Assembly: GCA_905182985.1 (NCBI GenBank)
Contig: CAJJDN010000079.1
Span: forward strand, 430,660-465,596
Reading direction: 5' to 3'
Length of the DNA stretch: 34,937 bases
Origin: Paramecium sonneborni
Lineage: Eukaryota; Ciliophora; Oligohymenophorea; Peniculida; Parameciidae
The position numbers and the translations under genes were made by a program. Of the stretch, positions 22,440 to 32,321 are shown piece after piece. Within the stretch, counting starts at the first letter, position 1; every line of letters begins with the position of its first letter. The notes under the pieces were generated by a model. That model did not search any database. It had not been told where the DNA came from and saw nothing but the letters and a program-made list of their open reading frames with translations.

Positions 22440-23736
22440 TAGTATTTAATTTTATTTGCAATATATTTTTGATTAGCTCTGATAACTTCAGTTAATTCTT
22501 TTTTTTTAATTCTTCTATAACATTTAAAATACGAAATACTTTCAATTAAATTGTTAATATTAGCTCCTTTTAGTGGAATAAAAGGTTATTTGCTATATAT
22601 ATCGTTTAATTCGACTGACCATTATTACATTTCTCATTCAATTGCTTCCTTTATAGAATTTTTGGAGTAAATATCAATGCATTTAAATAATAAGATTTTA
22701 AATATAGATCATCTTCCATACTATTTAAAAATCCAAAATCTGCCAATTTTATCTAAACGATTTTAAAAATAATAATAATAATAATAATAGTAATACTTAA
22801 ACTTCTTTAATACTAAAGTGAATATAAATAATTTCTGAATATATTATTATTCTTAATTTATAGAATGTTTGATAATTTTAAATCTTTATGTATCATTTTT
22901 AATGATGTCTAAGATTTCTTTGACAAATTTATTTTTATACATTTATTGTAATGCCAATGTCATATTCTTCTAATTTACTTTTCTGGTAATTTACCGCTTG
23001 GTGAATATATTTTCTATTTTTCTTAAATTAATCATATAAATTATATAAGCATCTAAATCTTCACATGCATAATATTCAAAAATCATATATTAAAGATTTT
23101 AAGTATATAAATTTTATAATTTTTGATGATCCAATTACCTCAATAATTTAATTGAGAAATTCTTTTTTTATTACTCAATCTTTTTCATTTTGTTTCCATC
23201 TCAACTCTAAATACACTAGCAAATAATCTTTAAATTAATTACCTAAACCAATTTCTCTTAAGTAACTATTTTATTCCTCTTTGACGAATAAAGATCAAAG
23301 TATTTTTCCTATAATATAAAGATAATATAATTGTAAAGTTTTTTCAAAGTTCAATTTGTTTTTAGAGTTTCTAAATTTTGTATCATTATAGATATTAGTA
23401 ATACGTCGTAACTGCATTAAAGAAACTCTAATTTTTTCTCTAATTCAAACTAATCAAAAATTTGTAATTCTTTTTAGAATCACTTTTAATTTATAGCTCA
23501 TTTATTTGTCCATCAAGTAATCAAATCTAATAATCAATATTTTAATTTAATTTGAATAAACAATCCAGGATTTCTGTTAATGCAACAACATTTTCATTCG
23601 TTATCATACCTTCTTCTGATCATTTTATAGTTTTATTGATTAGGTAAAAATTAAAATTAATTCTTTGATTCTATTGAAGTTTATATTCTGCAATCTAAAA
23701 TTTATTAAATTCTAAACTCTAAATTGTTTCTAGCAT
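22440..23736 (-). pseudogene. Protein kinase pseudogene
   Basis: Reading right to left, ATG 23736 opens MLETIQSLEFNKFQIAEYKL, and the frame then breaks. Kinase landmarks follow in the correct order but in different frames. The glycine-loop region is EIGLGNQFKDYL (23225-23262) and the hinge-like part YMIFEYYACEDLDAYI (about 23030-23080). The catalytic loop is MIHKDLKLSNIL (22863-22896), with Lys for the usual Arg of HRD. The magnesium loop is KLADFGFLN (22722-22750), followed by FTPKILQRKQLNEKC (22628-22672) in place of the APE segment. Several in-frame TGAs (for example about 23630) and a longer-than-normal spacer before DFG argue for decay. Family: a ciliate Ser/Thr kinase. Confidence 0.7.
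22768..22790. repeat. AAT trinucleotide microsatellite
   Basis: About seven tandem AAT units lie in the kinase pseudogene, between the catalytic loop and the DFG segment. The minus strand reads GT...ATT repeats...TTTAG, so this may be an intron expanded to about 44 nt. Introns in the intact genes of this window are 24-33 nt. Confidence 0.8.
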
Positions 23737-23843
23737 GACTTAAATAACTTTTAATGAAAATTTGTTTGATAATATAAATTCGAATTTTTAAATCAATTGT
23801 TTATTATTTTATATAATAATATTTTGTTTTATATAATTAATAA

Positions 23844-25116
23844 TCATGTTATTTGATACTCAATTTAATAAATTGAATAATTCTATTAGCTCTTTACCCA
23901 TAAAATAATATATTTAGCATCATTTGTCATAGTTCCAAATATTGAATTACTTTCAAGTTTCAATTTAGTTGAAATTCAATATCGACCATGATTTTATTTA
24001 GTTAAGAAATAAACATCATATTTATGTCTTAATAAAATAATCTCCTTTTCTTTGTTAAAAACAATTGGAAATAAATTATAATTCAATTCAGATGATACTA
24101 TTAACTGTTATTCTTTTTCTTTTTATTCTACAAAATCTCCATTAATTAATTCAAAATAACTTAGACAATCTTTTCCATTTAGACTTCCACCTATCCAAAT
24201 AAATTGATTCTCTTTAATAAAATAGATAGTTTATCCTAGTTCATTTATTGATTATTTAACAATTTAATAAAACTCCCAAATATTTTCTTTTGATTTCTTC
24301 CAAGTTATTATTTATTAATCTAAACCACAAGAAACTAAGAAAGTCTCTGATTCATTTAATGATAATCCATAAACATTATCAGTATGTTTCATTAAAGAAT
24401 AAGAATAATTCAGATTATTATTATTAAAATCAACTTACCATATTTTAATTGATTTATCTTTACTTCCAGAAAATAATATACTTTCATTTTTACATAATAA
24501 TAAACAGAAAATCCTGTTAGTATGTTCTTAATATGATTATTAACTTTTCCATTCTTATTAATTTACTTGTTTCCAACATCTGATTTCATTATCATCAGAT
24601 CCAGAAATGAAACTATTTTATATTTTACTAAATAGTAAACAACTAACTTTTTATTTGTGTTCTTATAATTTTTAAATTTCTTAAATCTATCCATCTTTAA
24701 AATCCCATATTTTTATATCTTTATTACAACCAGAAATCATAATTTATCCAGTTAAATGTATAATTATCTTATTATTTAGTAATAAGACTATCCATCCAAT
24801 AATTTAATTCTATAATAATTGAATCAATAGTTTAATTAATTGTTGATTTCCATTAATCTATAAAATCGTATAATTTATTTAATTGTTCCTTCTTCTAAGA
24901 AATAAATGTGATTTTCTTTTATAGATTTTCTTTAATATTATTTTCAATTTCAGATTCAATAATATTTAAACCTAACATTTACATATTTGATCTAATATTT
25001 AACATACATTCACTGCATAATAATCTCTCATTCATCTTAACATCTTTACCTATATTTATTTAACAAATTGCCTGATTATGATTCTAAAAACATCTTAAAT
25101 TCTCTTTTTCTATCAT
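23844..25116 (-). pseudogene. WD40 protein pseudogene (278-bp deletion copy)
   Basis: ATG 25116 opens MIEKENLRCFQNHNQAIC, then LLCSECML, a Cys/His pattern like a B-box zinc finger, and then a coiled segment. A deletion of about 278 bp relative to the copy at 30955-32321 shifts the frame before the first WD repeat. The WD repeats are still readable in the second frame: IKIWDFKDG, IRCWKQVN, IKIWQVD and IITWKKS. A further defect is a CGA-to-TGA change at 23976-23978 in a HGRY segment. The stop position homologous to the intact copy is 23844-23846. The right-hand 988 bp match 29966-30953 inverted. A shorter protein starting at MISGCNKDIKIWD is conceivable. Confidence 0.85.
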
Positions 25117-25148
25117 TTTTATTTAAATCATTAATTAATTATATTAAT
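24161..25148 (-). repeat. Inverted repeat, left arm (988 bp)
   Basis: This arm is the reverse complement of 29966-30953 with constant spacing and no mismatch noticed by eye. The arms are separated by about 4.8 kb. The inner edges (25148/29966) diverge naturally. The outer edge of the other arm is an N gap, so the true repeat may be longer. Confidence 0.9.
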
Positions 25149-25300
25149 ATTATTTATTGATAAATTTCAAAGTTTTTGTAGGGATGATTTGGTGCTAAAA
25201 TAACGGCTGTTTCTCTAAAATCTTCAGAATTGATTCTTCTTGTCCTGGTGTAAAGAATGAACTATGTTGTGTTTTTTAAGTATTGTAGATCAGATTAACC
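25149..25300 (-). pseudogene. Coding-like fragment upstream of the WD40 pseudogene
   Basis: In frame with, and directly upstream of, the minus-strand WD40 pseudogene one reads SSFFTPGQEESILKILEKQ and then QIIPTKTLKFINK, with noticeably more G and C than the surroundings. It is not shared with the other WD40 copies, because homology stops at 25148. It may be a remnant of another gene, or chance. No family is recognised. Confidence 0.25.
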
Positions 25301-27270
25301 AATTAGCTTTCAAAATATCTTTAATAATATAAATTAGTAGAAGGGGCTGGACATTCAAGCTAGAGATTCATCACTGTTTGCTTCTTGTACAATTCTATGG
25401 ACTATAATATTTTTAGAAAGTGATTTTTTTATTGTTTCATATAAAAGTAATTAGAATAATTTATTTTCTTTGATAATGATGCATGAGTATATCAAATTTG
25501 AATTGAGATTAATTAATTGTCACAATAAAGTATATTCAAATATAGTTCTTTAATCGGCAGATGTCTATTATTTTATAAAAATGTACATAATAAAAAGTTT
25601 GAGACTAAGTTTTGATAAGACAGAAAAACTCATTAACTGGTAAATTGAAAACAATGTTAATTAGAAAAAGGAAACTAAAGTACTTCACATTTCGTAAATA
25701 ACTTCAAAATGATTAATCGTTTTATAATTTAAAAGTTAAAGTTGTTAAGGTTTAATTTATATTTCAAATAGTGGATATTTAGAAAAAAAATTCCAAAAGT
25801 ATTGATGCTTAGAGAAGTTTGGGTATTAAATAATAGAGTAATTCAAGATTAACCTCTTACCTTAATTTCGGTAGGAATATATAATAATAATTTTATTCAA
25901 GGTAATTTGTAGATGAAAAATTTTAAACAGGTTTTAAGACAAATTCTTTAATTTTGAATTTATACTTAAACTTAAATCGATAAATGAATTATCATGGAAA
26001 TGAGATTTTGAAGAATTTCAAAGGTAACTTAGAAATTTTTCGGTTCTTATAAAGTGAAGTATTGATTAATACCAAAGTGATTCAGGTTCAAAATTATTTA
26101 TATTATCAGTAAAAATGTTTGTTATTAATTTTATATGGACTTAGAACAATATATGAGATACAACCATATTGAGATTGTGAAATAAGAATTTTTTAAAAGT
26201 TCAATAAGTAGTGATCAAAATGCGTAAAGCAAAGTATGAATGTTCTCTACTTCTAATGAAGTGCTTTAGAAAAAATCCACATCGATGGTTAAAGGTCTTG
26301 TATATAGAATTCATCTGATTTGCAAGAAAGTAGACGGGTTTAATCAGTAAATAATGTTTAAAATCTAAAGTTTACAAAAGAGAAGTCCCTTTATTTGAAA
26401 ATAATTATAATAGTTATTTATCTGGTAAGCTTTCAGAATTTATGAATTTTTGCTCAAAATCAAAAAGCCAATAAAATGTAGATTTAATATAAAAGTATAA
26501 ACATATTATTTGATTCCTAATATGATAAAATATCACTTTCAAAAATTGACAAATCATTTTTTGAGGCTTAACAATAACTTTGGTTATAATAACAGAAAAT
26601 AATATTTAATAATCCTTATCTAATAATGTAAATTAAAAATAATAGTTGATTATCATGCCCAATTGCAATATTACTCTATATTTTTGTTTTATAGGAGATA
26701 ACAATATGATGCACTAAAATACTTTTCAAAACTTATTTGAGTTATTATATATGGTTTTCATTCATGCATTAATAATTGTTTTTGATCTCAACTATAATCT
26801 GTAATTCTTACCAAATAAATTTAAAAATCTGATAAATTAATTTTATAACTATTATTATCATTATGTTTACTTTATATTATTATTGATTCACTTAACGCTG
26901 TTCATTATTAATTATTGTAAAAATAGACCTCTTTGATTGTTTAAGCTATAATTAATTTTATTAAATTATTTATATAAAAATAGGTTTAAGATATTGAGTT
27001 ATACTCCAGAAAATATTATTTGTTTCATTTTAAAATCATTAAGTATTAAGTGAGATCTTAAATAGACGAATCGTCTTATTGTTTATTAATTAATTTTTTT
27101 TTTTAATTTTAATTTAGTATACAAATTATTTAATGAATCAATGAACTTACTTGAGTCTCTATCTAAATTTTTTTTAAGAATTTTTTCGAAAGCTTAATAT
27201 TAATAATAATTTTTATTTTGAGGTTATATCACAAATTTATTATTATTGTAATTAAATATAAATTAGCATA
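25300..27270. other. Gene-poor stretch with short coding-like debris
   Basis: No intact gene was seen. Short plus-strand frames have protein-like texture, for example WIFRKKIPKVLMLREVWVLN near 25775-25840 and MFSTSNEVLQKKSTSMVKG near 26239, each ending in TGA within 40-60 codons. They look like fragments of decayed genes, but no family can be named. Confidence 0.35.
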
Positions 27271-27276
27271 TATGTT

Positions 27277-27397
27277 TGAACCAGGTTCAGTGAGTTACTA
27301 GTCAGTAGTTAGATGTAAGGAATCCATGGTCTAACAGGGTCATACCTTCTATATCCACACTGACCCTCCAAAAAATTCATTAATTTTTTTTTTTTTT
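27277..27397 (+). ncRNA. Candidate structured RNA with T14 terminator-like tract
   Basis: This is a GC-richer island in very AT-rich DNA. Four hairpins follow one another: TGAACC/GGTTCA (27277-27289), TACT/AGTA (27296-27307), GTTAGA/TCTAAC (27308-27335, with an inner GGA/TCC) and AGGGTCA/TGACCCT (27336-27367). A run of 14 T follows at 27384-27397, as expected for RNA polymerase III termination on the plus strand. It does not fold as a tRNA and does not match U6, 5S or 7SL sequences as I know them. The inference of an RNA gene rests on structure and the T run only. Confidence 0.4.
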
Positions 27398-28660
27398 ACA
27401 TTTACATTATAATATATTAACTTATGATATTATGTTTTTCATATTTATTTTTTTTTTTTCATCCTGCAAAATATTATAGTGGAGGATAATGTGGGTAGTA
27501 TATCTATTAATTTTAAAACTATTTTTTTTTTTTCTTATACATTTAATAATTGCTAGTTTATTCCTGTGTTATCATCATGAAATAAATATTTTGTTAAATT
27601 GTATTATCACGAGCTTATTATACACCACACTATCAGCTTTATCGTATTGAACACCAGTTTTATTTTCTCATTCAACCTTGTCACAACCTTCTTGCCAAAA
27701 TTGATTTCTACATATCTAAACTCTAATTTATTATTAAATTGTTCAATTGCAATTCAAATGATTAAAATATCTATTGTTTCATTTTTACCAGAATGAAACA
27801 AAAATAAATTTAATACATTATATATTTTTAACGAACTACCCAAAAGAATATAGGAATTATAATTATCTTATTATTCTATTTACTCAACCATCCACAACTG
27901 GATTTTAGAATATTTAAATTTATTTTAACCATATCTTTATATAACATTGAAGCTAGAAGTACAAATAACCAGTATAAATAAGTTTTCTCCTTTATTAAAC
28001 TTATATAAATGTGATTCAAAACATAATATTTAAAATTAAATCAAAATTATATTGAATTAATTGGAATAGCCCAGATTGATTCAATCATAAAGGTAAATTT
28101 ATGGATAATAATCTAGATGATTAATCCAATAAGTATTTATATTCTAAGTTTATTTATAGGTTGCTAAACCAACAAAGTCTATAATAACATGAAGAATGAG
28201 TAGTTAGAGTTACTTAAATTTCATCATTAAAATAATTAGATTTAATAATTTGATTCAAATATCAAAGAAAAAATAGCGAAATAAACGATTGTAAACAAAA
28301 AATATAAGGATCCAATAACATATACAAAAATTAGAGAATCTCTTTTAGAAAAAGTCGTATTTATGCAAATTTTTTAATAAAATGAACTCATTCAAGACAT
28401 TAGAAGATTATTATAAATATAATTAAAAATAATTGAGAGAACAACTAATCATAATAGTTTCTATAACCAGCTGCTGATTTAAAAGAAAAAAAAATCTTAT
28501 ATTCCTAAATAAATTGAATATTGAACACTTAGTTAAAGTAATAAAAGCTTCTGTTGATTAGTTAACCGAAATATTTATCCATGATTTTCTTATTTGAAAT
28601 ATAAAATCGCATAATAAATAAATTATAGATGTATTTTGCTATGGATCAGCATTTATAAAA
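27398..28660. other. Gene-poor stretch with long T tracts
   Basis: Several T runs of 9-13 bases occur near 27450-27530. A coding-like fragment on the plus strand near 28515-28590 reads NIEHLVKVIKASVDQLTEIF before a TGA. It probably belongs to the decayed gene that continues to the right. No intact gene was found. Confidence 0.4.
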
Positions 28661-29770
28661 AGGAAAAATGATGATGAAAATTTTCATTGAAGAAACACCT
28701 TTATTGTTAAAAGATCAAAAAGACTTAATGATTTAAAATAAGTATTAGAAACACCTATATACATTTGTTTAAAGTCATACAGACTCATTACTACATAGAT
28801 TTAATATTTAATAATCCACAAGAGATAATCGAAATATCTCAACAATTATTAAGGAAGATGATTCACAGAAGAAGATTTACTCTAGAATTGAGGATTGTAA
28901 AGTTTATTTAGTATTCAGAGAGTATTTTTAATTGTTTAGTCTAATTTTTTAGAGTAGATGAAAATTTTATAAAAAAGATAGAACTTCTAAAAATTTAATA
29001 TAAAGGTTAAATTTAGATATATTCAATCAATTACATCATCTTCTATTTATTGAAGAAATAAAATTACTAATAATAAAGAACATTTTGATTAGCCAAATAA
29101 ATTAGAATAATGATTATTCATTTGACACAATCTCTAAATTAGTAACAAAAGGATATTAAATTTAAATAATACATTAATAATTAACATTTTTTTATGAAAT
29201 AATCATCAAATATTACGACTTGATTAATATAAAAATATTTCTAATTCATGTAGTTTTTTAAATGAAGAAACCAAGATAAATGTTATGTTATCGAGGATAT
29301 AGATATTCCAAATGTATTTTAATTAAAATTAGTATATATCCTTACAACAAAATAATTTGAACACTCTAAAAATTGAATAAAAAGAAGAGACCATCATCGA
29401 AGGTGAAATTAAAATTAATTACTTTTAACAAATTTAATAGCATGCCAGAGTGGCAAATAAGAATAGATGATCTAATTTATTAATGTCTGCTGGTGATCTT
29501 TGCCAAATATCAAATACATTTTTTTTTTTTGATAACTTTTAAATATATAACAAAGATTTTTGTTTCAAGTATAAAGAAAATCAGAGAAATTGATAACTTA
29601 CTAGGTTAGAATATATTCCTTTAAAACCAAAATAATGCAAAATACAAAAAAAGAGATTAACAACAGCATATAATAAGAGGATTTGAGAATTAGCCAGATC
29701 TTACTTAAACATTAAAATATTCAATATTTTATCAAAACAGAATGCCAGAGAATATTATGAAAGTTTTAAG
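28660..29770 (+). pseudogene. Decayed gene of unknown family
   Basis: Protein-like blocks in differing frames follow one another. ATG 28668 to TGA 28959-28961 gives MMMKIFIEETPLLLKDQKDL and then SRIEDCKVYLVFREYFQLF (97 codons). Near 29360-29455 there is EETIIEGEIKINYFQQIQQH and then ARVANKNR, ended by TGA. Near 29470-29520 there is SNLLMSAGDLCQISNTF. Near 29640-29745 there is KKEINNSIQQEDLRISQILL. The joins between blocks carry TGAs or frame changes and no good short introns. The order and texture suggest a single ancestral gene on the plus strand. I do not recognise the family. Confidence 0.45.
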
Positions 29771-29965
29771 AAATTAAAGAATATTGCAAGAAAAAATTCT
29801 AATTTTTGTTTAAATCAAAAAATTTGACTAATAAGTATATGTTTATTGGTATTTTTTTTAAAAATATCTAACATATTTTTAAGAGAGATCCTTTTTAAAA
29901 TAATATTTCTCATTTTAGAAAAGTCATAAAATAAATTTTTTAAGAATTTGATTATTTTTATATGA

Positions 29966-30953
29966 ATTAATATAATTAATTAATGATTTAAATAAAAATG
30001 ATAGAAAAAGAGAATTTAAGATGTTTTTAGAATCATAATCAGGCAATTTGTTAAATAAATATAGGTAAAGATGTTAAGATGAATGAGAGATTATTATGCA
30101 GTGAATGTATGTTGAATATTAGATCAAATATGTAAATGTTAGGTTTAAATATTATTGAATCTGAAATTGAAAATAATATTAAAGAAAATCTATAAAAGAA
30201 AATCACATTTATTTCTTAGAAGAAGGAACAATTAAATAAATTATACGATTTTATAGATTAATGGAAATCAACAATTAATTAAACTATTGATTCAATTATT
30301 ATAGAATTAAATTATTGGATGGATAGTCTTATTACTAAATAATAAGATAATTATACATTTAACTGGATAAATTATGATTTCTGGTTGTAATAAAGATATA
30401 AAAATATGGGATTTTAAAGATGGATAGATTTAAGAAATTTAAAAATTATAAGAACACAAATAAAAAGTTAGTTGTTTACTATTTAGTAAAATATAAAATA
30501 GTTTCATTTCTGGATCTGATGATAATGAAATCAGATGTTGGAAACAAGTAAATTAATAAGAATGGAAAAGTTAATAATCATATTAAGAACATACTAACAG
30601 GATTTTCTGTTTATTATTATGTAAAAATGAAAGTATATTATTTTCTGGAAGTAAAGATAAATCAATTAAAATATGGTAAGTTGATTTTAATAATAATAAT
30701 CTGAATTATTCTTATTCTTTAATGAAACATACTGATAATGTTTATGGATTATCATTAAATGAATCAGAGACTTTCTTAGTTTCTTGTGGTTTAGATTAAT
30801 AAATAATAACTTGGAAGAAATCAAAAGAAAATATTTGGGAGTTTTATTAAATTGTTAAATAATCAATAAATGAACTAGGATAAACTATCTATTTTATTAA
30901 AGAGAATCAATTTATTTGGATAGGTGGAAGTCTAAATGGAAAAGATTGTCTAA
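29966..30953 (+). repeat. Inverted repeat, right arm (988 bp), cut by an N
   Basis: This arm is the reverse complement of 24161-25148, apparently exact. It ends on the last base before the N at 30954 (...GATTGTCTAA), so the arm is truncated by the assembly rather than by a biological boundary on that side. Confidence 0.9.
29998..30953 (+). pseudogene. WD40 protein pseudogene, second 278-bp deletion copy (3' partial)
   Basis: ATG 29998 opens MIEKENLRCFQNHNQAIC with the same Cys/His-rich N-terminus. The same 278-bp deletion as in the minus-strand copy lies at about 30360 (junction ACATTTAACTGG). The frame shifts there and ends at a TGA near 30521. Downstream the WD repeats continue in the other frame up to IGGSLNGKDCL at the N. 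It is inseparable by eye from the inverted copy. It must be a different copy from the gene that follows the N, which lacks the deletion and differs at scattered bases. Confidence 0.85.
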
Positions 30954-30954
30954 N
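30954..30954. other. Assembly gap (single N) between two WD40 copies
   Basis: The bases to the left are near the 3' end of one WD40 copy, and those to the right restart inside the 5' third of another. The junction therefore repeats about 770 bp of homologous, non-identical sequence. It may be a misjoin or may hide the end of one gene and the start of the next. Confidence 0.95.
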
Positions 30955-32321
30955 GAAATCTATAAAAGAAAATCACATTTATTTCTTAGAAGAAGGAACA
31001 ATTAAATAAATTATACGATTTTATAGATTAATGGAAATCAACAATTAATTAAACTATTGATTCAATCATTATAGAATTAAATTATTGGATGGATATTCTT
31101 ATTACTAAATAATAAGATAATTCTACATTTAATTTTATAGAAGAATTACATAATTATATTAATTAATCACAATCTCATGAAAAAGATTATGAATTATTAG
31201 TTGAATCTATTATTACAATTAATAATGCATCAATTAATAAAATCTAATTAAAATTAACTAAATTCAATTCAGATTATAGAAAATATATTACTTAAATCAA
31301 AGATTCTTTATTAGAAATTATTTAAATTTAATAACCTAAAATCACTCTTAAACCTATTAATAATTAAATAAAATAATCAGAATCATGTTTTGCTATTGCC
31401 CTTAATTATACTGGATAAATTATGATTTCTGGTTGTTATAAAGATATAAAAATATGGGATTTTAAAGATGGATAGATTTAAGAAATTTAAAAATTATAAG
31501 AACACAAATAAACAGTTAGTTGTTTACTATTTAGTAAAATATAAAATAGTTTCATTTCTGGATCTTATGATAATACAATCAGATGTTGGAAACAAGTAAA
31601 TTAATAAGAATGGAAAAGTTAATAATCATATTAAGAACATACTAACAGGATTTTCTGTTTATTATTATGTAAAAATGAAAGTATATTATTTTCTGGAAGT
31701 GAAGATTAATCAATTAAAATATGGTAAGTTGATTTTAATAATAATAATCTGAATTACTCTTATTCTTTAATGAAACATACTCATAATGTTTATGGATTAT
31801 CATTAAATGAATCAGAGACCTTCTTAGTTTCTTGTGGTGAAGATTAATAAATAATAACTTGGAAGAAATCAAAAAAAAATAAATGGGAGTTTTATTAAAT
31901 TGTTAAATAATCAATAAATTAATAAGGATTAACTATCTGTTTTATTAAAGAGAATCAATTTATTTGGATAGGAGGAAATAAAAATGGAAAAGATTGTCTA
32001 AATTATTTTGAATTAATTAATGGAGATTTTGTAGAATAAAAAGAAAAAGAATAACAGTTAATAGTATCATCTGGAGTAGTGAATTATAATTTATTTCCAA
32101 TTGTTTTTAACAAAGAAAAGGAGATTATTTTATTAAGACATAAATATCATGTTTATTTCTTAACTAAATAAAATCATGGTCGATATCGAATTTCAACTAA
32201 ATTGAAATTTGAAAGTAATTTAATATATGGAACTATGACAAATGATGCTAAATATATTATTTTATGGGTAAAGAACTAATAGAATTATTTAGTTTATTAA
32301 ATTGAGTATCCAATAACATGA
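30955..32321 (+). CDS. WD40-repeat protein, open frame (5' partial at gap)
   Basis: From 30957 the frame is open for about 455 codons to TGA 32319-32321. The order is a coiled N-terminal part (KKEQLNKLYDFIDQWKS), then a stretch missing from the two pseudogene copies (FIEELHNYINQSQSHEKDYE through ESCFAIALNYTG), then WD repeats. The repeat ends are IKIWDFKDG, IRCWKQVN, IKIWQVD and IITWKKS, followed by GG-x-NGKDCLNYFELING and a C-terminal YRISTKLKFESNLIYGTMTN. WD40 propellers are protein-interaction platforms; with the Cys/His N-terminus of its relatives this fits a large Paramecium family of unknown partners. The start lies in or beyond the N. It is the only apparently functional copy here. Confidence 0.8.

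Noticed and set aside
27599..27796. Plus-strand 65-codon hydrophobic frame
   Set aside because: It is short, without recognisable features and lies in AT-rich debris; no support as a gene.
29440..29460. GC-richer GCCAGAGTGGC as a possible tRNA or snRNA part
   Set aside because: It is explained by a coding-like QHARVANKN segment, and no cloverleaf forms.
31130..31412. The 278-bp segment as a standard IES
   Set aside because: Its ends do not give matching TA dinucleotides with the observed junction, so a plain deletion is preferred.
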